The notes below the pieces were generated by a model that was not told where the DNA came from, searched no databases, and was given only the letters and a program-made list of their open reading frames with translations. Shown one piece after another: positions 28,908 through 38,101 of a stretch of DNA of 64,000 nt. The DNA is from UBA3206 sp964548855 (GTDB taxonomy: Bacteria > Bacillota_I > Bacilli_A > Acholeplasmatales > Anaeroplasmataceae). The position numbers and the translations under genes are program-made. Where the stretch lies: positions 1 to 64,000 of the forward strand of contig CAZJSR010000006.1 in the NCBI GenBank assembly GCA_964548855.1. Reading direction: 5' to 3'. Position 1 is the stretch's first letter; each line of letters opens with the position of its first letter.

Positions 28908-29792
28908 GTGAAAATTAAAGATATTTTAAATAATAAGAAAACTTTATCATTCGAAGTTTTTCCTCCTAAAAAAGAAAATCAAGATGATATTACAAGTTTA
29001 TTAACTACGATAGATTCTTTAAAAGAATTTAATCCTGATTTTATAAGTGTTACCTATGGAGCTGCAGGAAATAATACTAAAAATACAGTATTTATCGCAG
29101 ATTATATAAAAAATAAAGCGAATATTGAAGCTTTAGCCCATCTAACTGGAGGGCCTTCAGATTTTGAAACTATTGATAAAATTTTAAAAGAATTAAAAGA
29201 TGCGAATATTGAAAATATTATGTCTTTAAGAGGAGATAGACCTAAGGATTTAAATATCGATTATTGTAAGCATTTTAAGCATGCGACTGATTTAAATCAA
29301 TATATAAAACAAAAAGGTTATGATTTTTGTTTAGGTAACGCTTGTTATCCTGAAGGACATTTTGAAGCTGATACTTTATATGATGATTTAATAAATCTTA
29401 AGAAAAAGCAAGATAGTGGTGCAGAATTTTTTATTACTCAAGTTTTTTATGATAACAACTATTTTTATAGGCTATTAAGAGAAGCAAGAAAAATTGGTAT
29501 TACTATACCAATTATTCCAGGTATTATGCCTCTTACAACACAAAAACAAGTACAAAACACTGTGAAACTTACTGGTTCATCAGTACCTTTAACTTTAAGA
29601 GCAATGATTGAAAGATTTAAAGATGATAAAGAAGCAATTAGAGAAATTGGTATTAATTATGCTGTAAGTCAAATACTTGATCTACTTGCAAATGATGTAG
29701 ATGGTATACATATCTATATTATGAATAATTATAAAAATGCATATGAAATTTGTTCGAAAATTTCTAATGTATTAAAGAAAGAAATGAAGTAA
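28908..29792 (+). CDS. metF: 5,10-methylenetetrahydrofolate reductase
   Basis: 294 residues, flavin TIM barrel that makes 5-methyl-THF for methionine synthesis. The active-site Glu is in LSFEVFPPKK (FEVFPP block), with SVTYGAAG, IMSLRGDRP and FITQVFYD. The start is GTG 28908 after GAGGTG. It heads a unit with the MetH activation protein, metH and luxS, all separated by a few bases or overlapping. Confidence 0.94.
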   Translation: MKIKDILNNKKTLSFEVFPPKKENQDDITSLLTTIDSLKEFNPDFISVTYGAAGNNTKNTVFIADYIKNKANIEALAHLTGGPSDFETIDKILKELKDANIENIMSLRGDRPKDLNIDYCKHFKHATDLNQYIKQKGYDFCLGNACYPEGHFEADTLYDDLINLKKKQDSGAEFFITQVFYDNNYFYRLLREARKIGITIPIIPGIMPLTTQKQVQNTVKLTGSSVPLTLRAMIERFKDDKEAIREIGINYAVSQILDLLANDVDGIHIYIMNNYKNAYEICSKISNVLKKEMK

Positions 29793-30392
29793 TTGAAAGA
29801 ATTAATTTATAAATATTTAGGGTACCACAGTATATTAAAAGATTCATTTATAGATTCATTAATTGATGAATGCATCTTTGAGGTGAAAAAATTAAGTAAA
29901 TTTAAATATATTTATAATCATTTTAATGAAATACTTCCGTTTTTAAATGATAATATAAATTATCTTAATTATTTAGAAGGAAGTAGTGGTTATTATTTAG
30001 TTGCCTGTACTTTAGGTATCGAGATTGATAGAAGACAAAAATATTACGAGGCTTATGATACAACTAAAGCGTTAGTGTTTGATTGTGTTGCGAGTGCATA
30101 TATTGAATATGTTGCAGATACATATGAACATGAAAATTTTATTAATACTTCATATAGATTTTGTCCTGGATATCAAGGAACTAACTTCCTTGATAATCAA
30201 ATTATTGCGAAATACTTAAATGTTACAAAATATTTAGGTATTAATTTTTTGGATTCTGGATTAATGGTTCCTCTTAAAAGTATGATAGGAATCGTAGCTA
30301 TTGGTAATAATAAAAAAAGAACGTGTAAAAACTGTATTTTTATTAAAAACTGTAAATATTTAAAAGGAGAAACAACATGTTATCTAAAGTAA
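29793..30392 (+). CDS. MetH reactivation-domain protein (stand-alone)
   Basis: 199 residues matching the vitamin B12-dependent methionine synthase activation domain: RFCPGYQG...NQIIAKYLNVTKYLGINFLDSGLMVPLKSMIGIVAIG corresponds to the SAM/B12-contact region of MetH domain 4. A Cys-rich end (CKNCIFIKNCKYL) is seen. The neighbouring MetH lacks this domain, so the split protein presumably reactivates cob(II)alamin in trans. The start is TTG 29793, directly after the metF stop, with only a weak ribosome site; its 3' end overlaps metH by 16 bases. Confidence 0.82.
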   Translation: MKELIYKYLGYHSILKDSFIDSLIDECIFEVKKLSKFKYIYNHFNEILPFLNDNINYLNYLEGSSGYYLVACTLGIEIDRRQKYYEAYDTTKALVFDCVASAYIEYVADTYEHENFINTSYRFCPGYQGTNFLDNQIIAKYLNVTKYLGINFLDSGLMVPLKSMIGIVAIGNNKKRTCKNCIFIKNCKYLKGETTCYLK

Positions 30393-32704
30393 CAATTTTT
30401 GATGGTGGCTTTGGTACAGAACTTCAAAAAAGAGGTCTTAAAGCCGGTGATATTCCTGAAGAATTAAATATAACAAATAGTGAAATTATAAAAGAAATTC
30501 ATCTTTCATATGAAGAAGCTGGGGCGGATTATATTACAACTAATACATTTGGATGTAATAGATATAAGCTTAGTGATTCTAAATATTCACTAAAAGAAGT
30601 AATTGATAGCGCAATAAATAATGCGAAGGTTTGTAAGAAATGTCATATAATGTTTGATATTGGCCCATTAGGACAATTATTAAGCCCATTAGGACAATTA
30701 TCATTTGATGAAGCGTACGATGCTTTTAAAGAAATTGTTTTATTAAGTAAAGATTACGTTGATGGATATATTTTAGAAACTTTTGCGGATGTTTACGAAC
30801 TTAAAGCGGCCGTACTTGCTGTTAAAGAAAATTCAGATAAACTCGTTTTTGCAACAATGACATTTGATGAAACACATCATACATTAACAGGTTCTAATCC
30901 TACAATTGTATGTCATTTACTGGAAGGTCTTGGTGTAGATGCACTTGGTGTAAACTGTTCTTTAGGACCATGGGAATTACTTCCTATTGTAAAAGAATTA
31001 ACAAGCGTATCTCATACTCCAATAATTGTTCAAGCAAATAGAGGACTTCCTCGTATTTTAAATGGTAATACTATATATGATTTGAAACTTACTGATTTTA
31101 AAGAAGCTTATTTAAAAATGTATGAACTAGGTGTTAGTGTTTTTGGTGGATGTTGTGGTACTGACCCTGAATTTATTAAAAGTATTAGTGTACTAAAAGG
31201 AAAAAAAGTTAAATTAAATGAAAATCCGTATTATACATTTGTAACTAGTCAAACAAATTTAGTTAAAATTGAGAATGTAAAAGTGTGTGGTGAAAGACTT
31301 AATCCAACAGGTAAAAAGAAATTAAAGGAAGCTTTGATTAATGAAGACTATGATTATTTAGTTCAAGAAGGTATTAAACAAGTAAACGCTAAAGCAGATA
31401 TTCTTGACTTAAATGTAGGAGTACCAAAAATTGATGAAGCAAAGGTTATGAAAAACGCAATAATTAAACTTCAAGAAGTAATTAATTTACCTTTCCAAAT
31501 AGATTCTTCTAATAAAGATGCGATAGAAGCAGGATGTAGATATTCTCTTGGTGTTCCTTTAATAAATTCAGTTAATGGTGAATATGAAGTAATGGATAAA
31601 ATCTTTCCTATTGCGGCTAAATATGGTTGTTGTGTACTTGGACTTACATTAGATAAGAATGGCGTTGCGAAAACTGCAAAAGAAAGATTTGATATTGCGA
31701 AACGTATTGTTGATTATGCTTGGGAAAAGTATAAAATTAGAAAAGAAAGAATTATTATTGATACCTTAACTCTTACTGCCTCTGCTGAACAAGCTTTAGT
31801 TAAAGAAACTTTAGATGCTTTAAGACTTGTAAGAGATAATTTAAATGTAAGATGTGCGCTAGGTGTATCTAATGTATCATTTGGACTTCCTAATCGTGTT
31901 TTATTGAATAAAACTTTCTTAACTTTAGCGATGCAAAATGGTCTTAATATGCCAATAATTAATCCATGTGAAGAAGAAATGATGAATGCAATTTATGCAT
32001 ATAAAGTATTATATAATATTGATAAAAATAGTGAGTTTTATATTTCTAATGTAACAACAAATGATATAATAAATGCTAAAACATCAGGTGATATGTCTCT
32101 TGAAAATATGATAAAAACAGGTCTTAAAGAAGAAGTTAAAAATAAAACATTATCTTTATTAGATAATGAAGAACCTTTAAGTATAATTAATAATAGAATT
32201 ATTCCAACATTAAATGAAGTTGGTCAATTATTTGATCAAAAGAAGTTATTTTTACCTCAACTCATTATGTCAGCTGAGGCTTGTAAGAATGCATTCTCTA
32301 TAATTTTGGATAAATTCCCTAAAAAAGAATCTAATACTAGACCAATAATTATGGCTACCGTTCATGGTGACGTACATGATATTGGAAAAAATATTGTATG
32401 TGTAATATTAGAAAGCTATGGATATAATGTTATAGATTTAGGAAAAGATGTTAAAACCGAAGTTATACTTGATGCATTTTATAAATATAATCCAATAGCT
32501 ATTGGACTTAGTGCTTTAATGACTACAACTGTTTTAAGTATGGAAGAGACAATTACTGAACTAAAAAAGCATGATAATATGTGTCCAATATTTGTAGGTG
32601 GTGCAGTAATGACTAAAGATATTGCCAAAGAAATTAATGCCGATTTTTATTCAAAAGATGCACTTGAGTTTATAGAAATATTAAAAAGGGAGAAAATAGA
32701 ATAA
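30377..32704 (+). CDS. metH: Cobalamin-dependent methionine synthase, three-domain form
   Basis: 775 residues. Domains in order: homocysteine-binding (1-~285; zinc Cys in FGGCCGTDPEF, ~258), pterin-binding (~300-555; VCGERLNPTGKK, LDLNVGVP), cobalamin cap and binding (~560-775) with DVHDIGKNIV, the His ligand motif, near residue 662. The fourth, activation domain is missing and is supplied by the preceding gene. AAAGGAG lies 8 bases before the ATG. It transfers methyl from 5-methyl-THF to homocysteine and implies B12 uptake or synthesis elsewhere. Confidence 0.95.
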   Translation: MLSKVTIFDGGFGTELQKRGLKAGDIPEELNITNSEIIKEIHLSYEEAGADYITTNTFGCNRYKLSDSKYSLKEVIDSAINNAKVCKKCHIMFDIGPLGQLLSPLGQLSFDEAYDAFKEIVLLSKDYVDGYILETFADVYELKAAVLAVKENSDKLVFATMTFDETHHTLTGSNPTIVCHLLEGLGVDALGVNCSLGPWELLPIVKELTSVSHTPIIVQANRGLPRILNGNTIYDLKLTDFKEAYLKMYELGVSVFGGCCGTDPEFIKSISVLKGKKVKLNENPYYTFVTSQTNLVKIENVKVCGERLNPTGKKKLKEALINEDYDYLVQEGIKQVNAKADILDLNVGVPKIDEAKVMKNAIIKLQEVINLPFQIDSSNKDAIEAGCRYSLGVPLINSVNGEYEVMDKIFPIAAKYGCCVLGLTLDKNGVAKTAKERFDIAKRIVDYAWEKYKIRKERIIIDTLTLTASAEQALVKETLDALRLVRDNLNVRCALGVSNVSFGLPNRVLLNKTFLTLAMQNGLNMPIINPCEEEMMNAIYAYKVLYNIDKNSEFYISNVTTNDIINAKTSGDMSLENMIKTGLKEEVKNKTLSLLDNEEPLSIINNRIIPTLNEVGQLFDQKKLFLPQLIMSAEACKNAFSIILDKFPKKESNTRPIIMATVHGDVHDIGKNIVCVILESYGYNVIDLGKDVKTEVILDAFYKYNPIAIGLSALMTTTVLSMEETITELKKHDNMCPIFVGGAVMTKDIAKEINADFYSKDALEFIEILKREKIE

Positions 32705-33138
32705 TGGAAAGAATTAAGAGTTTTCAAGTAGACCATATGACATTATTACCAGGTGTTTATGTTTCTAGAGTAGATACATTTGATGGTTTTTCATTCACAA
32801 CATTTGATATAAGAGTCACAAGACCAAATTTTGAACCGGTTATGGATACTGCTCCAATTCATACAATTGAGCATCTTGCGGCTACATATTTTAGAAATTA
32901 TCACGAAGATAAAACTATGTATTTTGGTCCTATGGGATGTAGAACAGGGTTCTATTTAATTTATAAAGGTGATCTTACTGTTTTAGATGTAATCTCTGAT
33001 ATAAAGGATTGTTTTAACTTTATTTTAAATTTCAAAGGTGAAATTCCTGGTGCTTCTAAAGAAGAATGTGGAAATTATTTAGATATGAATTTAGATATGG
33101 CTAAATTTTATGCAAAGAAATTTTTGTCTGTTTTATAG
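32704..33138 (+). CDS. luxS: S-ribosylhomocysteine lyase
   Basis: 144 residues. Metal ligands H53 and H57 (HTIEH) and C122 (EECGNY), and the catalytic Cys in GPMGCRTGFYL, are all present. It splits S-ribosylhomocysteine into homocysteine and DPD, the AI-2 precursor. It is placed directly after metH (1-base overlap), so homocysteine is regenerated and remethylated by one operon. The nucleosidase needed upstream is not in the window. Confidence 0.95.
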   Translation: MERIKSFQVDHMTLLPGVYVSRVDTFDGFSFTTFDIRVTRPNFEPVMDTAPIHTIEHLAATYFRNYHEDKTMYFGPMGCRTGFYLIYKGDLTVLDVISDIKDCFNFILNFKGEIPGASKEECGNYLDMNLDMAKFYAKKFLSVL

Positions 33139-33146
33139 GTGATTAT

Positions 33147-33761
33147 ATGAATGAACTTAAAATAAAGGATATCTTAAATAAAACTAAAGATATTACATTG
33201 GTTGCGGCAACTAAATATGTAGATGAAGATACTATGGAAAAATTATTGGAATTTGGAATAAATAACTTTGGTGAAAACCGAGTAGATAGTTTTATAAGAA
33301 AACATTTTGTTATGAGAAATTTACCAATCATATGGCATTTTATTGGCCATCTTCAAAGAAATAAAGCCAAACTTGTCTTAAATGACATTGATGTTCTTCA
33401 CTCGCTTGATTCATTAGATTTAGCTAAAATGATTGAAAATTTAAGAGATAGACCACTTGATTGTTTTATAGAAGTTAAAATGACATCTTCTAACACAAAA
33501 AATGGTATATTACCTGAAGAATTATCTAGTTTCCTTTTAGAAGTAAAAAAATATCCTAAAGTTAACATTATTGGTCTTATGACAATGACTGAAAGTGACA
33601 TGGATGATAGTATGAAAAAAGAAGTATTTGATAATTTAGTTAAATTAGGTCATAAATATAATTTTAATAATTTTTCAATGGGTATGAGTAATGATTATGA
33701 AATAGCTATTAATAGTGGAAGTACCTATGTTAGATTAGGTAGAGTATTATTTGAGGATTAA
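33147..33761 (+). CDS. yggS: YggS/PROSC family PLP-binding protein
   Basis: 204 residues, single-domain alanine-racemase-fold PLP protein. LVAATKYV carries the PLP lysine; FGENRVDSF, WHFIGHLQRNK and FSMGMSNDYEIAI are the family blocks. It is slightly shorter than usual (~230). These proteins help maintain PLP homeostasis and have no catalytic reaction assigned. GGTGAT precedes the ATG by 3 bases. It is the sixth gene in the metF unit direction and overlaps the following stop/start region. Confidence 0.9.
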   Translation: MNELKIKDILNKTKDITLVAATKYVDEDTMEKLLEFGINNFGENRVDSFIRKHFVMRNLPIIWHFIGHLQRNKAKLVLNDIDVLHSLDSLDLAKMIENLRDRPLDCFIEVKMTSSNTKNGILPEELSSFLLEVKKYPKVNIIGLMTMTESDMDDSMKKEVFDNLVKLGHKYNFNNFSMGMSNDYEIAINSGSTYVRLGRVLFED

Positions 33762-33762
33762 T

Positions 33763-35247
33763 ATGAAATCAGTTACCGATTTAGAAATGAAAAGAATAGA
33801 TAAAAAAACACAAGAAAATATTCCTTCTTTTGTTTTAATGGAATCAGTAGGTAAAAAAATGGCAAATGTCATTTTAGATAGATATCATTTTAATAAAGTG
33901 CTAATCATCGCTGGAAGTGGCGGAAATGGTGGAGATTCTTATGTCATAGCTAGATATTTACTAGAGAATAATAAAGATGTTTATGTTTACCAAGCTAAGA
34001 AAATAACCAATTTGGATACTAAAAAGAATTATGATTTATATAAAGGAAAATTTGTAAATGACTTAGAAGATTTAAATTATGATATTATCATAGATGGTCT
34101 TCTTGGTATAGGTTTTATAGGTGAATTAAGTTTAGATTATATAAATATAATAAAAAAAATAAATAATTCAAAAATAACAGTTATATCACTAGATATTCCA
34201 TCGGGTTTAAATTCATTAAATGGAAAAATGATGCCAGTTAGTATTAGGTGTGAATTATGTATAGCGGTTAAATATCCTAAAGTTGGTTTATTTTTAAATG
34301 ATGGCCTAGATACATTTTCAAAAATCGAAGTAATTGACTGTGAGATTATGTCATCTAAAAATACTATAGATATTTTTCAAAAAGAAAATTTTTATGGTAT
34401 GTTTAAAAAGAGATTAAGAAATTCGAATAAATCTACATATAAAAGAGCCTCTTTAATTGCTGGTAGTTATAAATATCCAGGAGCTTCAATGATATCTTAT
34501 AATGCGTTATTATCGTTAAAAATGGGAATTGGTTATAGTTACTTATATGTTCCGTACGAATTATATGAACTATATTTACTTAAGTATCCAGAAATTATCG
34601 TTTCTCCACTTAGTTCAAAAGATAATCATATTAAATTTAATAAAGAACAAATAGATGAAATAATAAAGAAATCTGATTCAATATCAATTGGTATGGGAAT
34701 GGATATATCTATTGATTTATATGAAACTATTGAGTATTTACTAAAAAATTATGATAAAACATTGATAATAGATGCGGATGGTCTTAATTCAATAAGTAAA
34801 TATGGTGTAGATATTTTAAAAAATAAAAAAGCAAATGTAATTATTACACCACATATAAAAGAAGCATCTAGACTTTTTAATGTATCTATAAAAGATATAT
34901 TAAAAGATCCTATTAAATATGCTAAAGATTTCAGCAATAAATATAATTTAACTGTTATATTAAAAAATAATACTACAGTTATTGCACAAAATAATAATAT
35001 AGGTATTAATATATATGGAAATACTGGCCTTGCGAAGGGTGGAAGTGGAGATGCACTAACTGGAATTCTATCAGGAATTTGTGCATATATGGATGGTTAT
35101 GATAATTATTTAAAATCTGCACTTTCTTGTTATATATTAGGGTATGCATCTATTTTATGTAATAATTATTTAGAAGTAGAAACTATGACTATTACAGATA
35201 TAACAAAGTATATTAGTGATGTAATAAAAGATTTAAAACAACCATAG
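33763..35247 (+). CDS. nnr: Bifunctional NAD(P)HX epimerase / ADP-dependent NAD(P)HX dehydratase
   Basis: 494 residues. The N-terminal YjeF_N epimerase domain (1-~205; AGSGGNGGDSYVIARYL, LDIPSGLNS) is fused to a C-terminal ribokinase-like dehydratase domain (~215-494; ASLIAGSYKYPGASMIS, IDADGLNSIS, LAKGGSGDALTGILSGI). It repairs hydrated NADH/NADPH. The start is ATG 33763 with GAGGATTA before it; it directly follows yggS. A hairpin terminator encloses its stop codon. Confidence 0.93.
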   Translation: MKSVTDLEMKRIDKKTQENIPSFVLMESVGKKMANVILDRYHFNKVLIIAGSGGNGGDSYVIARYLLENNKDVYVYQAKKITNLDTKKNYDLYKGKFVNDLEDLNYDIIIDGLLGIGFIGELSLDYINIIKKINNSKITVISLDIPSGLNSLNGKMMPVSIRCELCIAVKYPKVGLFLNDGLDTFSKIEVIDCEIMSSKNTIDIFQKENFYGMFKKRLRNSNKSTYKRASLIAGSYKYPGASMISYNALLSLKMGIGYSYLYVPYELYELYLLKYPEIIVSPLSSKDNHIKFNKEQIDEIIKKSDSISIGMGMDISIDLYETIEYLLKNYDKTLIIDADGLNSISKYGVDILKNKKANVIITPHIKEASRLFNVSIKDILKDPIKYAKDFSNKYNLTVILKNNTTVIAQNNNIGINIYGNTGLAKGGSGDALTGILSGICAYMDGYDNYLKSALSCYILGYASILCNNYLEVETMTITDITKYISDVIKDLKQP

Positions 35248-35262
35248 TGGTTGTTTTTTTTT
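35235..35262 (+). terminator. Terminator after nnr
   Basis: Stem AACAACCA / TGGTTGTT with a 3-base loop that is the TAG stop codon itself, then eight T. Confidence 0.8.
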
Positions 35263-35305
35263 AGTAAATACGTAAATTTTTGTATATATATTAATCGGTG
35301 ATAAA

Positions 35306-35977
35306 ATGAAAATTAAGGATATTTCTAAAGATAATAGACCAAGAGAAAAACTGCTTAATAATGGTGTAGAATTATTATCTAATGAAGAACTTCTTGCGAT
35401 ACTTTTAGGAAGTGGTGTAAAGGGAAAAAGTGCAATTGAACTGGCTTATAAAATAATATCTGATGCTGGTAATATTAAAGAACTTTATAATAAAGATATT
35501 AAAGAATTGCTAAAAGTTTCAGGTTTAGGTCCTGCAAAGGCCTCAGTTATTACAGCTTCGCTTGAATTAACTAAAAGAGCTTTAAGTTATAGTGAAAATT
35601 TAGAAGAATATGATACATCTAAAAAAGTATTTAATTTACTTTCTCCTCTTATGTCTTTAGAAAGAATAGAAGTTCTTTATGTATTGCTTCTTGATAATAA
35701 ATGTCGTTTAATTAAATATAAAAAAATATCAATTGGCGAAAAAACAAGATGTCTATTTCCAATTGAAACAATCCTACATCTTGCTATAAAATTTGAATGT
35801 TCAAATATAATTATTGCTCATAATCATCCTTCAGGAGAAGTAATGCCATCAGATGATGATATTGATTCAACTGAAAGATTATTTAATGCACTAAACTTAA
35901 TAAATGTTTCTTTAATTGATCATTTAATAATAGGTAATAATAAGTATTATTCATTTAATGATATGCATATTCTTTAA
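35306..35977 (+). CDS. radC: RadC family JAB-domain protein
   Basis: 223 residues. N-terminal helix-hairpin-helix (LLGSGVKGKSAIELA; VSGLGPAKASVITA) and a C-terminal JAB/MPN-like domain with the metal motif HNHPSGEVMPSDDD. The historical repair role is doubted; the function is unsettled. GGTGAT occurs 4 bases before the ATG. It precedes a spoIVFA/spoIVFB-like pair; in Bacillus radC is followed by mreBCD, minCD and then spoIVFAB. Confidence 0.92.
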   Translation: MKIKDISKDNRPREKLLNNGVELLSNEELLAILLGSGVKGKSAIELAYKIISDAGNIKELYNKDIKELLKVSGLGPAKASVITASLELTKRALSYSENLEEYDTSKKVFNLLSPLMSLERIEVLYVLLLDNKCRLIKYKKISIGEKTRCLFPIETILHLAIKFECSNIIIAHNHPSGEVMPSDDDIDSTERLFNALNLINVSLIDHLIIGNNKYYSFNDMHIL

Positions 35978-35987
35978 TGGTGATTTA

Positions 35988-36473
35988 ATGAAAAAGAGTT
36001 TATATATTCGTTTATTTGTATTATTAATAATTACATTAATTATTTTTCTATTATCTAAATTAAGATTTATAAATATAAGTAATTTTAAAGATTATGCTAA
36101 TTCTAATATAAATCTAAGAAAAATAAGTGAAATTTATCATTATAATTATTTCAATAAAGATACTTTAGTTTCTAATAGTAATAATATTATTGTTAAAGAT
36201 GTATTATATTATGATAATCATATTGATATATATCCACTTGATGATAAAGTAACATTTCCTTTATCTGGACTTATTATTAAAGCATCAAAAAATGAAGTAT
36301 TAATTGAAGCTTCTAATGATCTAATTTATTCAATTTATAATATATCAGATATAAGAGTTAGGATATATAAATACGTAGCTGTTGGTGAGATTTTAGGATA
36401 TTCAAATTTCTACAGTATTAAAGGAAATAATTTCACTGATTTAAATTATATCGAAAACTATGAAGAAATTTAG
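35988..36473 (+). CDS. SpoIVFA-like membrane protein with degenerate LytM/M23 domain
   Basis: 161 residues: one N-terminal membrane helix (about 6-25), then an extracytoplasmic domain whose second half has the M23 pattern (FPLSGLIIKASKNEVLIEAS, VRIYKYVAVGEILGYS) but no zinc ligands. This matches SpoIVFA, the inhibitor/anchor of the SpoIVFB protease, in size, topology and position. ATG 35988 follows GGTGATTTA. It overlaps the protease gene by 14 bases. Assignment rests on context more than on direct similarity. Confidence 0.65.
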   Translation: MKKSLYIRLFVLLIITLIIFLLSKLRFINISNFKDYANSNINLRKISEIYHYNYFNKDTLVSNSNNIIVKDVLYYDNHIDIYPLDDKVTFPLSGLIIKASKNEVLIEASNDLIYSIYNISDIRVRIYKYVAVGEILGYSNFYSIKGNNFTDLNYIENYEEI

Positions 36474-37218
36474 TTTTAGTTTATCTTTGTTTATATTTAT
36501 TATTACGGCTTTATTATTAAATTTTAATAAGTTATTATTGTTTTTATTTATATTTATTATTTTTCATGAATTAGGTCATTTGATGACTATTAAATTATTA
36601 AAATATGAAATATATAAAATTCATATACTACCTTTTGGATTTTTAATTGAGTGTAATATGAATAAAAATAGAAGTCTTAAGGAAGATTTATTGGTATATT
36701 TAAGTGGAATAATAGTTAATATCATAATTTCTTTATTTATTATTATTTTTAAATTAAACAAATTTTATTTATATATTAATATAGGGCTTATATTATTTAA
36801 TATTCTTCCTATAATCCCTTTAGATGGTGGTAGAGTATTAATATCAGTGATGGCCTATAAAATTCGCTATAAAAAGGTTTTATTTTGTTCTAATGTAATT
36901 TCTTTAAGTATATTAATGATAATTATTATAATATCAATTTATTTTAAGGATATAAATATGATATTGATGTCTTTATATTTATTAATGTTTAATATAAAAA
37001 CTCTAAAAAACTATAAAAAAAATTATAATGAATTTTTATTAGGAAAATATTTGTATCCTAATTATTACTTAAAATATCATTATGTAAAAATTGAAGAAGT
37101 GGGAGTATATAATAATTATTTTAAGGGGAAGAATAATTTATTTATAAATAATAAAAAAAAATATTATGAAAAAGATGTTTTAGAAAAAAAATATAAAGAC
37201 AAGAAAACCTTGTCTTAA
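36460..37218 (+). CDS. SpoIVFB-like M50 site-2 protease
   Basis: 252 residues, polytopic membrane metalloprotease. The zinc motif HELGH is at 36-40 and the third ligand motif LDGGR at 121-125, inside membrane segments. This size and order match SpoIVFB, which cleaves pro-sigma-K in spore formers. The C-terminal ~90 residues are Lys/Tyr-rich and poorly conserved in appearance; no CBS domain is seen. If the organism does not sporulate, another membrane substrate is likely. Its stop codon overlaps that of cotJC on the other strand. Confidence 0.82.
   Translation: MKKFSFSLSLFIFIITALLLNFNKLLLFLFIFIIFHELGHLMTIKLLKYEIYKIHILPFGFLIECNMNKNRSLKEDLLVYLSGIIVNIIISLFIIIFKLNKFYLYINIGLILFNILPIIPLDGGRVLISVMAYKIRYKKVLFCSNVISLSILMIIIIISIYFKDINMILMSLYLLMFNIKTLKNYKKNYNEFLLGKYLYPNYYLKYHYVKIEEVGVYNNYFKGKNNLFINNKKKYYEKDVLEKKYKDKKTLS
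37196..37216. terminator. Hairpin at convergent gene ends
   Basis: Stem AAGACAAG / CTTGTCTT with a 5-base loop, lying in the last codons of the protease gene and reaching into both overlapping stop codons. There is no clear T-run, so termination is likely but weak. Confidence 0.4.
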
Positions 37219-37763
37219 GTTAAATATTTATTTAATAATTCTCCAAAACGTTCGAAATGTATTATCTCTCTTTGTCTTAAAAATTGTAAAGGACCTAATA
37301 TTTCAGGATTTTGTGTTTGATCTATTAAATATTCATACATTTTTTTAGCTTTTGCTTCAGCAGCAAGATTTTCACATAAATCTGTTACTGAATCTCCAGA
37401 AACAGCGTAATAAGATACTGTATATGGATTTCCGAATGTATCTGATGGCATGAAATTATATCCATGTTCTGTATAATTTTTATCAAGTCCTAGGTCTTTA
37501 AGTTCACTTAATGATAAGTCTTTTGTTAATTCAATCATCATCGTTGATAGTATTTCAATATGTGCAAGTTCTTCAGTTGCGATATCTCTTAGAAGTTTTT
37601 TACCTATTTCATCTTTCATTGTAAAACTTTGATTGAAATATCTCATCGCAGCTCCTAGTTCTCCAGCATATCCTCCTATAGCTGAATTTAATAATGATGC
37701 GAATTTTCCATCAGGTTTAGTAATTTTTAAAGGATATAATAATTCATTATTATATGACCACAT
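37215..37763 (-). CDS. cotJC: CotJC, manganese catalase-like spore coat protein
   Basis: 182 residues, ferritin-like four-helix fold of the Mn-catalase family. Metal-ligand Glu/His motifs are in GGYAGELGAAMRYF, ATEELAHIEILS, AAEAKAKKMYEYL and REIIHFERFGELL. In Bacillus CotJC is a spore coat component. AAAGGAGGAG stands before the ATG. Translation is coupled to the upstream cotJAB fusion (14-base overlap). Confidence 0.92.
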   Translation of the reverse strand: MWSYNNELLYPLKITKPDGKFASLLNSAIGGYAGELGAAMRYFNQSFTMKDEIGKKLLRDIATEELAHIEILSTMMIELTKDLSLSELKDLGLDKNYTEHGYNFMPSDTFGNPYTVSYYAVSGDSVTDLCENLAAEAKAKKMYEYLIDQTQNPEILGPLQFLRQREIIHFERFGELLNKYLT

Positions 37764-38052
37764 TATTATCTCCTCCTTTATATTTTATGGCTTTATATAA
37801 TTCTTGTTTCATTTTAGAATAATCAGATAATGCATTTGAGTCATTAGGATGTGTATCTAAAAATAAAGTAATCTCTATTAAAGCAAATTTATAAGCTTTT
37901 ATTATGTTATCAATTGATGATTCTAAATTCATAGGTTCATATTTATATGGTTCATATAAATTATTCCATATTGAGCCTTTTGATAGGCCTTTTAGAATGT
38001 CATAATTAACATCATAATCTTGTGGTTTTATATAAATTTTTGCAAGTTCCAT
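37750..38052 (-). CDS. cotJB: CotJA-CotJB fusion protein
   Basis: 100 residues. The N-terminal part (about 12-42: LSKGSIWNNLYEPYKYEP) resembles the CotJA core (G-T/S-I-F...L..PY). The C-terminal part (about 50-92: KFALIEITLFLDTHPNDSNAL) is a clear CotJB, with its hallmark LDTHPND. In Bacillus these are two separate genes before cotJC; here one short frame appears to hold both. GGAGG is 7 bases before the ATG. It is transcribed with cotJC. Confidence 0.78.
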   Translation of the reverse strand: MELAKIYIKPQDYDVNYDILKGLSKGSIWNNLYEPYKYEPMNLESSIDNIIKAYKFALIEITLFLDTHPNDSNALSDYSKMKQELYKAIKYKGGDNNVVI

Positions 38053-38101
38053 TTTTTTACCTCCAATTTATATTATGAAATTTATTTTAATAAATATAGG
38101 C

